Positions 1 to 8,936 of a stretch of 64,000 bases of DNA are shown piece by piece. A program made the position numbers and the translations under genes. Every line of letters begins with the position of its first letter. Positions within the stretch are counted from its first letter, which is position 1. The stretch lies in assembly GCF_001922985.1 (NCBI RefSeq), contig NZ_MRUH01000168.1, positions 124,001 to 188,000 on the forward strand, read 5' to 3'. The stretch is from Teredinibacter waterburyi (GTDB lineage Bacteria; Pseudomonadota; Gammaproteobacteria; Pseudomonadales; Cellvibrionaceae). The notes beneath the pieces are model-generated. The model did no database searches. It saw nothing but the letters and a program-made list of their open reading frames with translations, and was not told the origin of the DNA.

Positions 1-1
1 T

Positions 2-547
2 GGCGAAAGCTATATCGAAAAAGCCTTTATTGCGGCGCGGGCAGCGGATGATGACGCCCTTCTATACTACAACGATTACAACTTGAGCAACGACGGTTCT
101 AAAACCGCTGCGATGGTTAGCTTGGTTACGGACTTGGTTGCTCGAGACATTCCTATCGACGGTGTCGGTTTTCAGATGCATATTTTGAGTGATTGGCCGT
201 CTGCAAATGCGATTAAGAATACCTTTCAAGACGTTGTCGATTTGGGTTTGATGGTAAAGATTACCGAGCTCGATATCACCATGAACTCTGATGAGGATAT
301 GACCGAGCTGAGCGCGACTGCTGAGCAGCTGCAAGCGGATCGTTACCAGGCTGTCCTGGCAGCGTATTTGGAAGTTGTTCCTCCAGCTCAGCGCGGCGGT
401 GTAACCGTGTGGGGTATTACCGACGCCGACAGTTGGATACCAAACTTCCGCGGACATCCGGATTGGCCCTTGTTATTTAATGCCGATTATTCGCCCAAGC
501 TGGCCCTACAAGGCTTTGCTGATGCACTTACTGCTGCGCAACCTTAA
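2..547 (+). CDS. GH10 endo-1,4-beta-xylanase, C-terminal part (5' end outside window)
   Basis: This is the last 181 codons of a glycoside hydrolase family 10 xylanase, which cleaves internal beta-1,4 bonds of xylan. The reading frame is open from base 2, so the gene begins before the window. The family signature ITELDI is present, and its Glu (codon 266-268) is the catalytic nucleophile. The WGITDADSW stretch near the end is the usual GH10 strand-8 region lining the active site. The acid/base Glu would lie upstream of the window. The protein ends shortly after the barrel, so there is no C-terminal carbohydrate-binding module. It is followed after 29 bp by a GH43 gene on the same strand, so the two are probably co-transcribed. 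The family assignment is firm; location and N-terminal domains cannot be seen. Confidence 0.93.
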   Translation, partial: GESYIEKAFIAARAADDDALLYYNDYNLSNDGSKTAAMVSLVTDLVARDIPIDGVGFQMHILSDWPSANAIKNTFQDVVDLGLMVKITELDITMNSDEDMTELSATAEQLQADRYQAVLAAYLEVVPPAQRGGVTVWGITDADSWIPNFRGHPDWPLLFNADYSPKLALQGFADALTAAQP

Positions 548-576
548 AAGGTCTGTAGCAAGGGGAGGGAGAGGTT

Positions 577-2382
577 ATGGCTAAACGTGGTTATGCAATA
601 TTGGGTTCAAAGCGCCAAATTGCTTGGACTTTGCTGGCAGTCATAGTCCCTATTCTATGTGCTTGTAGTCTAAGGCCGACTGGCGAAGAGGGCCGCGATA
701 GCGCGGCTATGGATACAGCGGCCGCGACTAAGGACGTGCAGCCGGTTTATTTCGATTGGTTTGAATACCGCGGCAATGACCCGATGTTTGCCGAGCCACT
801 TGCACCGGGTGAATTCCAAAATCCGATTTTAGCGGGCTTCTATCCAGATCCGAGTATTGTCTATGCTGAGGATGCCTACTACATGGTGACCTCGTCATTC
901 TCTTATTATCCAGGTATCCCACTGTTTCGTTCGACCGATCTGGTTAATTGGCAGCAGCTAGGTCACGTGCTTACCCGTCCGAGCCAACTAAAACTGCATG
1001 AGGTGGGCGTTTCTAGGGGAATCTACGCGCCTACTATTCGATATCACCAGGGTACTTTCTACGTAATTAGCACGGCGGTTGATAGCGGTGGCGGTAACTT
1101 TATCGTTACAACTCGTGACCCCGCTGGAGAGTGGTCAGATCCAATCTACCTACCTGAAATTAATGGTATTGATCCAGATCTTTTCTTTGATGACGACGGT
1201 AAAGTTTACATTGCTCACAATGGGCCGCCGATTGGTGAGCCGCTGTATCAAGGGCACCGCGCTATCTGGTTGTGGCAGTATGATCTCGGTACGCAAAAAG
1301 TAATGGCTGGCACTGGCCGCGTGATTGTCAATGGTGGGGTCGATTTGGCTTCTGAGCCGGTATGGATCGAGGCGCCACATATCTATCGCGTGGATGGGTG
1401 GTATTACCTACTTTGTGCGGAAGGCGGCACGTCGGATAAGCACTCTGAAGTTGTGTTTCGTACCCGCAGTCTAGATAAGCCGTTCTCGCCCTACTCGGGT
1501 AACCCAATTTTAACGCAGCGCGACCTAGACCCCAATCGCGCCAACCCAGTCGCAACCGCAGGTCATGCCGATCTGGTACAGACTCCCGCCGGCGACTGGT
1601 GGGTGGTGTTCCTCGCCACTCGAAATTACCAACAACGCCATTTTAATACTGGCCGGGAGACCTTTTTACTACCGGTAAAATGGCGCGATGGCTGGCCAAT
1701 AATTTTGCCGAAAGGTGAGCTGGTAGCGCTGCGGTCGGAAGCCCCCGCTTTGCCGATAACGAATACCCGTACTATTAATGTAAATAGTAGAGCCGGTATT
1801 CAGCCGACTACGGGTAATTTTATCTGGCGGGATGACTTTGACGGCGAGGTCTTATCGATGCCGTGGAATATGCTGCGCACACCCAGTGAGGGTTGGTATA
1901 GCTTTGACGCTGGAAAGCTTGCGATTACTGGCGGATCAAACGATCTTTCCAGCTTGGCGCAGCCCGCGTTTCTGGGCCGCCGATTACAACACCAGAACGC
2001 CGTGGCAACTACTAGCTTAGCTGTCCCGAGTAGTCCGAAGCTACGTGCAGGACTAGCAGCTTTTCAGAGCGAACAAGCATACTACTATCTTGCCGTAGAG
2101 CGCGTAGGTTCAGATTTAAGTGTAAGCGTATGGCGACAGAATGGTGTTAACTCCGATAGGGTGGTGCAACGCCAACTTACGTCGGGTCTTGACGGGATTG
2201 AATTGCGAGTAGAGATTGCCTTGGATCGGATTAGCTTTTCCTATAAAACAGATAAGCTCAACAGCGTGGGTTCTTGGGTAACGCTTGTGGAGAATCTTGA
2301 CGCGAAGATTCTAAGCACCGCTCAAGCTGGAGGCTTCGTGGGTAGCTATTTGGGCCTTCACGTCGTCAACACCGACGATTAA
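577..2382 (+). CDS. GH43 beta-xylosidase/alpha-L-arabinofuranosidase, lipoprotein
   Basis: The enzyme probably removes xylose or arabinose from xylo-oligosaccharides. The N-terminus is a lipoprotein signal: a hydrophobic stretch at residues 15-27 ending in CAC, with C30 as the likely lipidated Cys. It is probably anchored to the outer membrane. The GH43 five-blade propeller occupies about residues 80-390. The general base is D91 in GFYPDPS, the pKa-modulating Asp is D199 in GIDPDLF, and the general acid is E265 in IEAPHI. A C-terminal beta-sandwich of the DUF1349/GH43_C2 type runs from about residue 417. The arrangement matches GH43 enzymes of about 550-600 residues. A strong purine-rich ribosome site (AGGGGAGGGAGAGG) precedes the ATG. 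Whether xylose or arabinose is preferred cannot be read from sequence alone. Confidence 0.9.
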   Translation: MAKRGYAILGSKRQIAWTLLAVIVPILCACSLRPTGEEGRDSAAMDTAAATKDVQPVYFDWFEYRGNDPMFAEPLAPGEFQNPILAGFYPDPSIVYAEDAYYMVTSSFSYYPGIPLFRSTDLVNWQQLGHVLTRPSQLKLHEVGVSRGIYAPTIRYHQGTFYVISTAVDSGGGNFIVTTRDPAGEWSDPIYLPEINGIDPDLFFDDDGKVYIAHNGPPIGEPLYQGHRAIWLWQYDLGTQKVMAGTGRVIVNGGVDLASEPVWIEAPHIYRVDGWYYLLCAEGGTSDKHSEVVFRTRSLDKPFSPYSGNPILTQRDLDPNRANPVATAGHADLVQTPAGDWWVVFLATRNYQQRHFNTGRETFLLPVKWRDGWPIILPKGELVALRSEAPALPITNTRTINVNSRAGIQPTTGNFIWRDDFDGEVLSMPWNMLRTPSEGWYSFDAGKLAITGGSNDLSSLAQPAFLGRRLQHQNAVATTSLAVPSSPKLRAGLAAFQSEQAYYYLAVERVGSDLSVSVWRQNGVNSDRVVQRQLTSGLDGIELRVEIALDRISFSYKTDKLNSVGSWVTLVENLDAKILSTAQAGGFVGSYLGLHVVNTDD

Positions 2383-2817
2383 TATCGTATGGCACAAATC
2401 TGCGGTCAGTTGAGCAGAGTTGACGTGTTTTATTCCTCTTTGGCAGGGGGTGTTGTTTAGCTGGCTATTCTTCAAGGTCTATTGGTCGGGGTTTTAACTA
2501 ACGGCGTAGCGCGTATATTTGTCTTGGACAGGATGCAACCCTCGGATAGAATGTATCGCGGTTTTAGTGGTGAAATGTCGCGCTAATGGGGGTCAAACCG
2601 TGAAAGAATCATTGACAATTGCATGCATAAAGCTCTAAGTTTGGGCGCTGGAATCTGAATGTGGTCGATTCGGCTTAAGAATCCTTGGGCTAACGTGTTT
2701 GAAACGCAAATATCGTTCAAATAGAAACGGTATTGACGGATAACATCGATTGCATTGATCAATCGAGAAGATTGCACTCATATTAAGAAACAATAATCTA
2801 TAAAAGAGGCTAGATAA
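2383..2817. other. Intergenic region, GH43 to repeat lipoprotein
   Basis: The 435 bp hold no convincing gene. A perfect TTGACA lies at 2612-2617, but no good -10 hexamer follows at 16-18 bp. A 7+7 bp inverted repeat lies at 2746-2766. The leader ends in an AT-rich stretch with an AGAGG ribosome site just before the ATG at 2818. No U-tract terminator was seen after the GH43 gene, so read-through from upstream is possible. Confidence 0.5.
2746..2766. promoter_or_regulatory. Inverted repeat upstream of repeat lipoprotein, possible operator
   Basis: TCGATTG, seven bases, then CAATCGA forms perfect 7-bp arms about 50 bp before the start codon. It could be an operator or a leader hairpin. It does not resemble the TTGTACAA site near xylB, so a different regulator would be needed. 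Chance occurrence is possible. Confidence 0.3.
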
Positions 2818-5800
2818 ATGTTTAAGAAATATCTGCTCCTGAGCAGCGTTGCCGCTGCTCTTGCCGGGTGTGGAGGTTCTTCTGAGGTGGACTTGGGGCC
2901 TAAGAACACTTCCGTAGCGACCGTGCCAGAAGCCGGCGAAGTTTTTACTGCTGCTTGGGACTTTAGTGATGAGAGCCAAGTTGCCGATTGGTCTATCGAA
3001 TGGACTAAATCCGATCCAGAAGCTCCTGATTCAGAATTGTATCTTCAGGTTCAACAGCAAGCTTTAGGTGTTAAAGCTTTCTGGGGCGACGATGTAGAAA
3101 AAGGCGATAGTGTAACGGTCGTCGGTGTATTGCCGTACGAAGTTGACTTGCGCAACGGGACTATTTTTATGTCCCTCTACTATCCTATACAGCACCTTGG
3201 TAACCCTTGGGGAACTGATCCTTGGGGCGAATCTGCGCACCATTTGGGGACGCAGTATGTTGTTGAGGATGCCGATGGTAACCGCGGTCTAATCGACACA
3301 GGTAATGGTGGAACTTGGATTAACTCATTTGACATTGATACCAGCGCCTTCATTCGCACGGATATCGATGCTCGTGCAACCAGTACGAATGACGGCTCCG
3401 ATGGCTTGCCTGTTGAAAAAGGGATTTGGCACGACTTAAAAATCCGTGTCGGTGAAGAGGCAATGGACGCGATCACTGATAACGCCCCAGACATGAGTCG
3501 TATCGTCGGTGTTGGTGTCATATATAACTATGCACTTGAAAAGCCTGAATTTCTAACTCACGAATACTACGAAGACGGAACGCCAGAACAGTATTTGTTT
3601 ATTGATACTGTAGCGCTATATCCGTACGACCCAAGCACCGATGTTTCTGAAGAAACCGGTGACTATGTGGTTGATTTCAGCGCAGGTAACAAGGCCGAAT
3701 TTGGCGTGCCAACCGTACTGAGTGGTGAGGGTACAGCGATATTTAGTACTGTTTATAATTGGCTGACAGTAACGCCTAGTTGGGCGTCAGCGGAAGATGG
3801 CTTTGCAATTGCTTCTGACCTTCCTGTAGCTATGATGCCTTCAATGATGTACCAAGGCAGCTTCTCGTTCGATACTATGATCCCAGGCGACTATTTTGAT
3901 GATGGCAAGTTAGCTATCCAAGCTTTCTTGGTTGATGTCGACGGCAACAAAGGCTTGTTCCCAATGGAAGCCTTGTCTGGTGGTATGTTCAAGACTGATG
4001 AATGGGCGACGTTTAGCTACGACCTAGCGATGGATTTAGAAGAAGGTGAAGGTGCAACCACTAGTCAAATGCTTGAAGAGCTATTTGCTGAGGGTACCTC
4101 TGAAAACTTCGATATCAACGCAGTTACTCGATTCGGCTTTAACATCTTCGCCAATGGGCGTGATGTAACTAATGCTGGTGGCCCAATTGGCTTCGATAAC
4201 ATTACCATTGCACCGGGTGTCGAGTTCGTTAGTCAGCAATTGGCTATGTGTTATATCGACCTGCAACCTGTTAAGAACGCAGACCTTACATTCTTCGATT
4301 GGGATGAAAAAGGTAAGTGGTGGGGTAATGTAGAGCCAGAAAATGATCCGTTGATATCTATCGATGAATCTAACTATGGCCGCATCAACATGCAAACTGG
4401 TGATACAGGTTGGTTCGACTTGTTCTGGAGAAATGGTAATCAGCTAGGTGGTAGTACCGCGGGTACGACTGTTGGCGCTAACATTGCTGACTACTCACTG
4501 AAGTTTGATATCAACGTCATGTCACCAATCGATGCTGGTGTGTTTAAAATTCGTTTCCGCGATGCAAGTGGCGTAGACGCTTTCTATGATTGGGCACCGT
4601 GGGCGACTTCTGGTCAGCCATACGTTACCAATGGCTGGGTTACAGTTGAAATCCCACTTGCTGATATGAGTTCGCCAGACTACAGCCTGATCGATGAAGA
4701 GTTCGGTATGGCGTTTGAAGGTGCTGATATCTTGCTGGATTTTGCAATCGATAATGTACGTTTCGAAACTCCTGGCTTTGGTGATCGTTTGCACCCAACC
4801 AAGAGTGACGACTTAGTATTCTTTGATTGGGAAGCGAAAGGCTCTTGGTGGGGAAGTGTTGTTCCCGAAAATGAAAAGAGTATTTCTCTCGATGGCAATG
4901 AGTATGGCCGAATTAATCAGCAGGTTGGCGGCACTGGATGGTTTGATTTGTTCTGGAGAAACGGCGATAGCTTAGGCTTGCCTGGCGACGTTGTAGGCAC
5001 AGATCTAGCTACATACTCTTTGAAGTTTGATATCAACGTGATGTCACCAATCGATGCTGGTGTATTTAAGATCCGATTCCGTGATGAGAGCGGCGTAGAT
5101 GCATTCTACGAGTGGGGCCCTTGGAATACGCTTGGTGCTGCATGGCAGACGAACGGTTGGATTACTGTCGAAATTCCTTTAACTGAGATGAGTTCTCCAG
5201 ATTACAGCCAAATCGACCTAGAATTTGGTATGGCGTTTGAGGGTTCGGATCAATTGTTGAACTTTGCGATTGATAACGTTCGCTTCGATACCCGTGATTT
5301 CGCTTGCCCAGGACCTGAACCTGTTGCTGATACCAGCTTGGTATTCTTCGACTGGGATGAAAAAGGTAAGTGGTGGGGTAATGTTGAGCCAGAAAATCTC
5401 CCAGATATCTCTATCGATGAGTCTAACTATGGTCGTATCAATGCATCTACTGGTGATACTGCTTGGTATGATCTCTTTTGGCGAAATGGCAACCAGTTAG
5501 GTGGAAGTGATGCTGGAACAACAGTTGGTAGCAACATCGCGGACTACTCATTGAAGTTCGACTTGAATACGTTTGAACCACTTACAGATGGCGTATTTAA
5601 GATTCGATTCCGCGATGCAAGTGGCGTTGATGCCTTCTACGAGTGGGCACCCTGGGCCGCAAGTGGTCAGCCATATGTTACTAATGGTTGGACAACGGTA
5701 ACTATTCCGCTGTCAGACATGAGCTCGCCAGACTACAGTTTGATCGATGAAGAGTTTGGTATGGCATTTGAGAATGCCGATGTTTTACTTAACTTTGCAA

Positions 5801-5829
5801 TTGACAACGTACGCTTTGAAGCGAACTAA
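2818..5829 (+). CDS. Surface lipoprotein with three tandem glycan-binding-like modules
   Basis: Residues 1-17 form a lipoprotein signal (LAGC lipobox), so the protein should be anchored to a membrane, probably the outer face of the outer membrane. Two beta-rich domains (about 40-275 and 280-470) are followed by three copies of a module of about 175 residues starting at residues 492, 668 and 843. Each copy has the order FFDW, WWG, YGRIN, DLFWRNG, SLKFDIN, FKIRFRD, W-PW, GW-TV-IPL and FAIDNVRF. The rich, conserved Trp/Tyr set is typical of sugar-binding platforms. From memory the module resembles the xyloglucan-binding domain of Bacteroidota surface glycan-binding proteins (Pfam SGBP_B_XBD). 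No catalytic residues are evident. Beside GH10 and GH43 genes it most likely holds xylan at the cell surface. It is followed by a strong terminator. The fold is inferred; the repeats are certain. Confidence 0.8.
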   Translation: MFKKYLLLSSVAAALAGCGGSSEVDLGPKNTSVATVPEAGEVFTAAWDFSDESQVADWSIEWTKSDPEAPDSELYLQVQQQALGVKAFWGDDVEKGDSVTVVGVLPYEVDLRNGTIFMSLYYPIQHLGNPWGTDPWGESAHHLGTQYVVEDADGNRGLIDTGNGGTWINSFDIDTSAFIRTDIDARATSTNDGSDGLPVEKGIWHDLKIRVGEEAMDAITDNAPDMSRIVGVGVIYNYALEKPEFLTHEYYEDGTPEQYLFIDTVALYPYDPSTDVSEETGDYVVDFSAGNKAEFGVPTVLSGEGTAIFSTVYNWLTVTPSWASAEDGFAIASDLPVAMMPSMMYQGSFSFDTMIPGDYFDDGKLAIQAFLVDVDGNKGLFPMEALSGGMFKTDEWATFSYDLAMDLEEGEGATTSQMLEELFAEGTSENFDINAVTRFGFNIFANGRDVTNAGGPIGFDNITIAPGVEFVSQQLAMCYIDLQPVKNADLTFFDWDEKGKWWGNVEPENDPLISIDESNYGRINMQTGDTGWFDLFWRNGNQLGGSTAGTTVGANIADYSLKFDINVMSPIDAGVFKIRFRDASGVDAFYDWAPWATSGQPYVTNGWVTVEIPLADMSSPDYSLIDEEFGMAFEGADILLDFAIDNVRFETPGFGDRLHPTKSDDLVFFDWEAKGSWWGSVVPENEKSISLDGNEYGRINQQVGGTGWFDLFWRNGDSLGLPGDVVGTDLATYSLKFDINVMSPIDAGVFKIRFRDESGVDAFYEWGPWNTLGAAWQTNGWITVEIPLTEMSSPDYSQIDLEFGMAFEGSDQLLNFAIDNVRFDTRDFACPGPEPVADTSLVFFDWDEKGKWWGNVEPENLPDISIDESNYGRINASTGDTAWYDLFWRNGNQLGGSDAGTTVGSNIADYSLKFDLNTFEPLTDGVFKIRFRDASGVDAFYEWAPWAASGQPYVTNGWTTVTIPLSDMSSPDYSLIDEEFGMAFENADVLLNFAIDNVRFEAN
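4291..5820 (+). repeat. Three in-frame tandem repeats of about 525 bp
   Basis: Units start at about 4291, 4819 and 5344, within the repeat lipoprotein. Units 1 and 3 are closest, sharing a near-identical stretch encoding WDEKGKWWGNVEPEN at 4300-4344 and 5353-5397. Unit 2 differs in the same loop (EAKGSWWGS). This suggests duplication with later divergence of the middle copy, or conversion between the outer copies. Confidence 0.85.
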
Positions 5830-5866
5830 GTCTCTTAACTAGTTCGCCCAATTGGGTGAATCAATC

Positions 5867-5898
5867 AAAGCCCCAGCTACACGCTGGGGCTTTTTTTT
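5867..5898 (+). terminator. Rho-independent terminator of the repeat lipoprotein gene
   Basis: The stem AAAGCCCCAGC/GCTGGGGCTTT has a 5-base loop and is followed by a run of eight T. It lies 38 bp after the stop codon and ends the GH10/GH43/lipoprotein transcription unit. Confidence 0.92.
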
Positions 5899-6015
5899 AT
5901 CCGAAATAAATCAATGTGCAGTCGCGTTGCCAAAGCGGGATTGGATGTGGAATGAGGCAAATGGTGTGGTGATTGGACTGAGCCGGTTACGATCACTGCG
6001 TTGTGGTGTTGAACT

Positions 6016-6714
6016 TTAGGAATGCAGAAACGACGCAATAGTAAGTCGAGCTTCCGTTAAGTTGGTTGAGGTGCTTGGCGGGGAGGCTATGCAGCCGGAA
6101 TGTAGGCTGGTACAGCGATAGATAATCAAACGGTTAAAGATTGCGTTAGTTATCCCAATTTGCTCGAACAGGGGGGTGCTTCCATTCAGGTACTGAGGTG
6201 GTTTCGGTAGTGGCGATTCTGTAAGCTCTTTGTCGAGTCTGGATAAGTAGGGCATACGTCGAGCGCTGTCAACATATTCGTATTCCGTAGAACGGTGCCG
6301 ATAGAAGGCGGTACCACCAAAATGTTCAGCACATAAATAATATACCGACGCCAAATCTGAACGTTGGGTGCGATCAAAGTGAGGCAGCTGTTGAAGTAAA
6401 TTTAAATCTTGCGGAGCTGTTGTCACCACCGAATAAAAGCTATCTATTTCTTTGAACTCTCGCCGCGCTAGGCCAAACGTCGCGCGAATTGAATCGCTAA
6501 GTTGAGCGTGAATAGCGTCGTTAAAACTGGCAGGCGCTTGAGCGCGAACGCCGGGGTACTGGCCTGAATCGGGTTGAAAAGATACGGTTGAGGCATGCTC
6601 CAAGAGAGCTTCTGGGTTAGCTAAAAAATTATCGACGATTAGCAGTGGCTCGCCAGTATCACCAAGAGATAATGTGGTAACACTTATGTCTTTATGAGGG
6701 ATTAGCGGTTTCAT
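6016..6714 (-). CDS. DUF6445 family protein, putative 2-oxoglutarate/Fe(II) dioxygenase
   Basis: The 232 residues have no signal peptide or membrane segment, so the protein is probably cytoplasmic. The motif GGTAFYRHRST (133-143) is what I recall as typical of DUF6445. A plausible iron triad is H112 and D114 (in PHFDR) with H205 (LHSG), and R223 could bind 2-oxoglutarate, giving the HxD...H...R order of that superfamily. From memory, DUF6445 genes often sit in TonB-receptor loci together with SapC-like, cupin-like and tryptophan-halogenase genes. Here the halogenase genes lie about 17 kb away in the same sugar locus. No substrate is known to me. It is transcribed alone, toward the terminator of the lipoprotein gene. 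The family call is fairly safe; the enzymatic role is inferred. Confidence 0.7.
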   Translation of the reverse strand: MKPLIPHKDISVTTLSLGDTGEPLLIVDNFLANPEALLEHASTVSFQPDSGQYPGVRAQAPASFNDAIHAQLSDSIRATFGLARREFKEIDSFYSVVTTAPQDLNLLQQLPHFDRTQRSDLASVYYLCAEHFGGTAFYRHRSTEYEYVDSARRMPYLSRLDKELTESPLPKPPQYLNGSTPLFEQIGITNAIFNRLIIYRCTSLHSGCIASPPSTSTNLTEARLTIASFLHS

Positions 6715-6780
6715 AAGTCTATAGCTAAATTCAGAAAAATGAGGCGTCTGTATTGGATAAGCATTCGCAGCGCTAGTAGC

Positions 6781-8064
6781 TTAATTAGCGTAAACGACTC
6801 TATTCCTGCCAGAGTTTTTGGCTTGATAAAGTGCTTCATCGGCACGTTTAAATGTTATATCAAAAGAGTCTGCATCGGCCATTACCGCGGCACCAATACT
6901 AACGGTTATGGGGTGCGTAATTCCGTGTCCAAACTGACATTGCTCTATAGCCCCACACAGTTTATCAGCGAGACCACGAAAATTACTGATAGAGCTAATA
7001 GGGCAAAGTAGCACGAATTCTTCGCCGCCCCAACGCCCGAATACATCATCTTGCCTGATATTAGCGACAATAATCTCGACTAGGGAAATAAGAACCTTAT
7101 CGCCGACATCATGACCGTGAACGTCATTAACGCGCTTAAAGTGATCGATGTCGATAATCATAAGCCCTATCGCTTTTAGGTCAGTGCGCGGGCGATATTT
7201 TGTTTGGATGTGATGCATTATCCCTGCACGATTACAAACACCGGTTAAAACATCTGTCGTTGAGAGAACTTCGTATTCGTTCTTTTCTGTTTCTAGCTTT
7301 TGATAGCTATTGACCAGCTCAACGATAAGTTGCTGACCCTCGCGGGAGCGCTGATACAGACGATAAAAGCGTGATAGACCCTCCCAAAGTAAAATAACCA
7401 TCCAAAGTCCAATAATGCCAAGAAGGAAGTTTTCGGTTTTTACCCAGTCACCAACAAGCTGAATCTTCTCTACCCGAACGCGATGGGTGCCGTAAACGAC
7501 GTGATCGACGCCAATAACAAAAATATTGGTAAATTCAGGTGCTACAAACTGACGCGGAACTTGGTTCTCAGTAATCCACCATTCGGCGACACTAAATTCA
7601 CTAAACTTTACAAAGATTTCGTGATCAAGTTCGTTAGTGCGCAATTGCGTAGACATAAACTTCGTTGTGGATTCGTTATCCGCCGTGGCGTACGCTGAAT
7701 TGAAATTACGAATAAATAAACGAATTCGTTCAGCGGAGCCACTATAATGAATCTTAATTTTGAACCCATCATATCGTGATAGGTCCATACCATGAGATGG
7801 GTCGGAACCCCAGCTAAGACTGTAACCACAACCAAACTCTAGGCTAGCTGTGTAAGTGCACGCCCAATCTTCTCGTGACTCCGATATCCAGGTTGCCGAT
7901 TGGCGGCCTGTATTCGGATCGATAGCACTATAAATAGAATGAGATGTAATGCTCGAGGGATGTAAATCGAACTGTTTTTTCGGGGCATAATACTGGGCGA
8001 GCACCGCTAGCAAAGTAACAATGACGGCGATAAATCTTATTAGGTTATAAAGATTGGATTTCAT
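6781..8064 (-). CDS. Membrane diguanylate cyclase with periplasmic sugar-binding-like domain
   Basis: The protein makes cyclic di-GMP. It has an N-terminal membrane segment (about residues 8-25), a periplasmic domain (about 30-210), a second membrane helix (about 212-232), a short coiled linker and a GGDEF domain (about 265-427). The active site is GGEEF at 345-349. A product-inhibition I-site, RQDD at 336-339, lies five residues upstream, so the enzyme should be active and feedback-controlled. The periplasmic part, with DLSRYDGFKIKI, RLFIRNFN and VKFSEFSV, resembles the beta-sandwich of CBM11/CIA30-like domains. A sugar or cell-wall ligand is therefore plausible but not shown. It is divergent from the exporter operon, with 170 bp between. 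No clear ribosome site precedes the ATG. Confidence 0.88.
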   Translation of the reverse strand: MKSNLYNLIRFIAVIVTLLAVLAQYYAPKKQFDLHPSSITSHSIYSAIDPNTGRQSATWISESREDWACTYTASLEFGCGYSLSWGSDPSHGMDLSRYDGFKIKIHYSGSAERIRLFIRNFNSAYATADNESTTKFMSTQLRTNELDHEIFVKFSEFSVAEWWITENQVPRQFVAPEFTNIFVIGVDHVVYGTHRVRVEKIQLVGDWVKTENFLLGIIGLWMVILLWEGLSRFYRLYQRSREGQQLIVELVNSYQKLETEKNEYEVLSTTDVLTGVCNRAGIMHHIQTKYRPRTDLKAIGLMIIDIDHFKRVNDVHGHDVGDKVLISLVEIIVANIRQDDVFGRWGGEEFVLLCPISSISNFRGLADKLCGAIEQCQFGHGITHPITVSIGAAVMADADSFDITFKRADEALYQAKNSGRNRVVYAN

Positions 8065-8234
8065 TAGCTGTATTAGCGTTAACTAAATCGTTATTTTTAT
8101 GTTTTTACTACAACGCTGGAGTGTAACAGCGAACCTAGGTAAAGTCGTTGGCTAATCAATACTAATGACGGTATCCGCACCAACGGTCGCGTACACTTAG
8201 CCAAGAATCTAAAAAAGAAGGTGTAGCTAAACGC

Positions 8235-8936
8235 ATGATCCAACTCACCGGGTTACATAAATATTATGGTGATCAAGCCCAGCGCTTGCATGTCTTAAAA
8301 GGTATCGATCTCTGTGTAGCGGAGGGCGAGCTTGTGTCAATTATGGGTTCATCGGGCTCGGGGAAATCGACCTTACTAAATATTCTAGGGATACTGGATC
8401 GGCACGACAGTGGTGAGTATAGGCTCGCTGGAAATATCATTAAAGCGCAAACCGAAAAGCAAGCAGCGCAATTACGGAATGAGCATCTAGGATTCGTGTT
8501 TCAATCATTCAACCTGCTGGGCTTTAAGTCTGCAATCGAAAATGTCGCGCTGCCGCTCTACTATCAAAGTGTCTCGCGTAAACAACGCAACTACCGCGCG
8601 GAACAGCTTATTGATCGTGTTGGCTTGGCGGATAGAGCCCATCATTTACCATCTGAATTGTCTGGAGGCCAGAAACAGCGAATCGCTATCGCGAGAGCGC
8701 TAATTACCAACCCGAAAGTCATCTTAGCGGATGAACCGACCGGCGCACTTGATAGCGAAACCACCAAAGATGTCATGGAGCTATTTAAGGATGTACACAG
8801 GGAAGGTAAGACAATCATCATTGTTACCCACGAAGATGATATTGCTAGCCAAACCCAGCGCATGATCCACTTGAAAGATGGCCTAGTTGTCACGGATGAG
8901 CTAGGTGAGCGCTATGTTGAAGTCGAGTCGACATAA
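8235..8936 (+). CDS. ABC exporter ATPase, MacB/LolD type
   Basis: This is the 233-residue nucleotide-binding subunit of an ABC transporter. The Walker A motif GSSGSGKS is at residues 38-45, followed by a Q-loop (VFQSFNLL), the signature LSGGQ, Walker B VILADEP with the catalytic Glu, and the H-loop His in VTHE. The ADEPTGALDS segment is typical of the MacB/LolD/FtsE branch, which drives mechanotransmission rather than import. The stop codon overlaps the ATG of the following permease by one base, so the genes are translationally coupled. In classical MacB the ATPase and permease are fused; here they are separate. The substrate is unknown. Confidence 0.93.
   Translation: MIQLTGLHKYYGDQAQRLHVLKGIDLCVAEGELVSIMGSSGSGKSTLLNILGILDRHDSGEYRLAGNIIKAQTEKQAAQLRNEHLGFVFQSFNLLGFKSAIENVALPLYYQSVSRKQRNYRAEQLIDRVGLADRAHHLPSELSGGQKQRIAIARALITNPKVILADEPTGALDSETTKDVMELFKDVHREGKTIIIVTHEDDIASQTQRMIHLKDGLVVTDELGERYVEVEST

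Noticed and set aside
62-457. Minus-strand frame of 131 codons opposite the GH10 gene
   Set aside because: The plus strand encodes conserved GH10 catalytic motifs throughout; the opposite frame has no features.
2612-2640. Perfect TTGACA as a promoter for the repeat lipoprotein
   Set aside because: No -10 better than three of six matches at 16-18 bp spacing, so it is not listed as a promoter.
4291-5820. Direct repeats considered as a possible CRISPR-like or mobile repeat
   Set aside because: The units are in-frame protein modules of about 525 bp without spacers or inverted ends.
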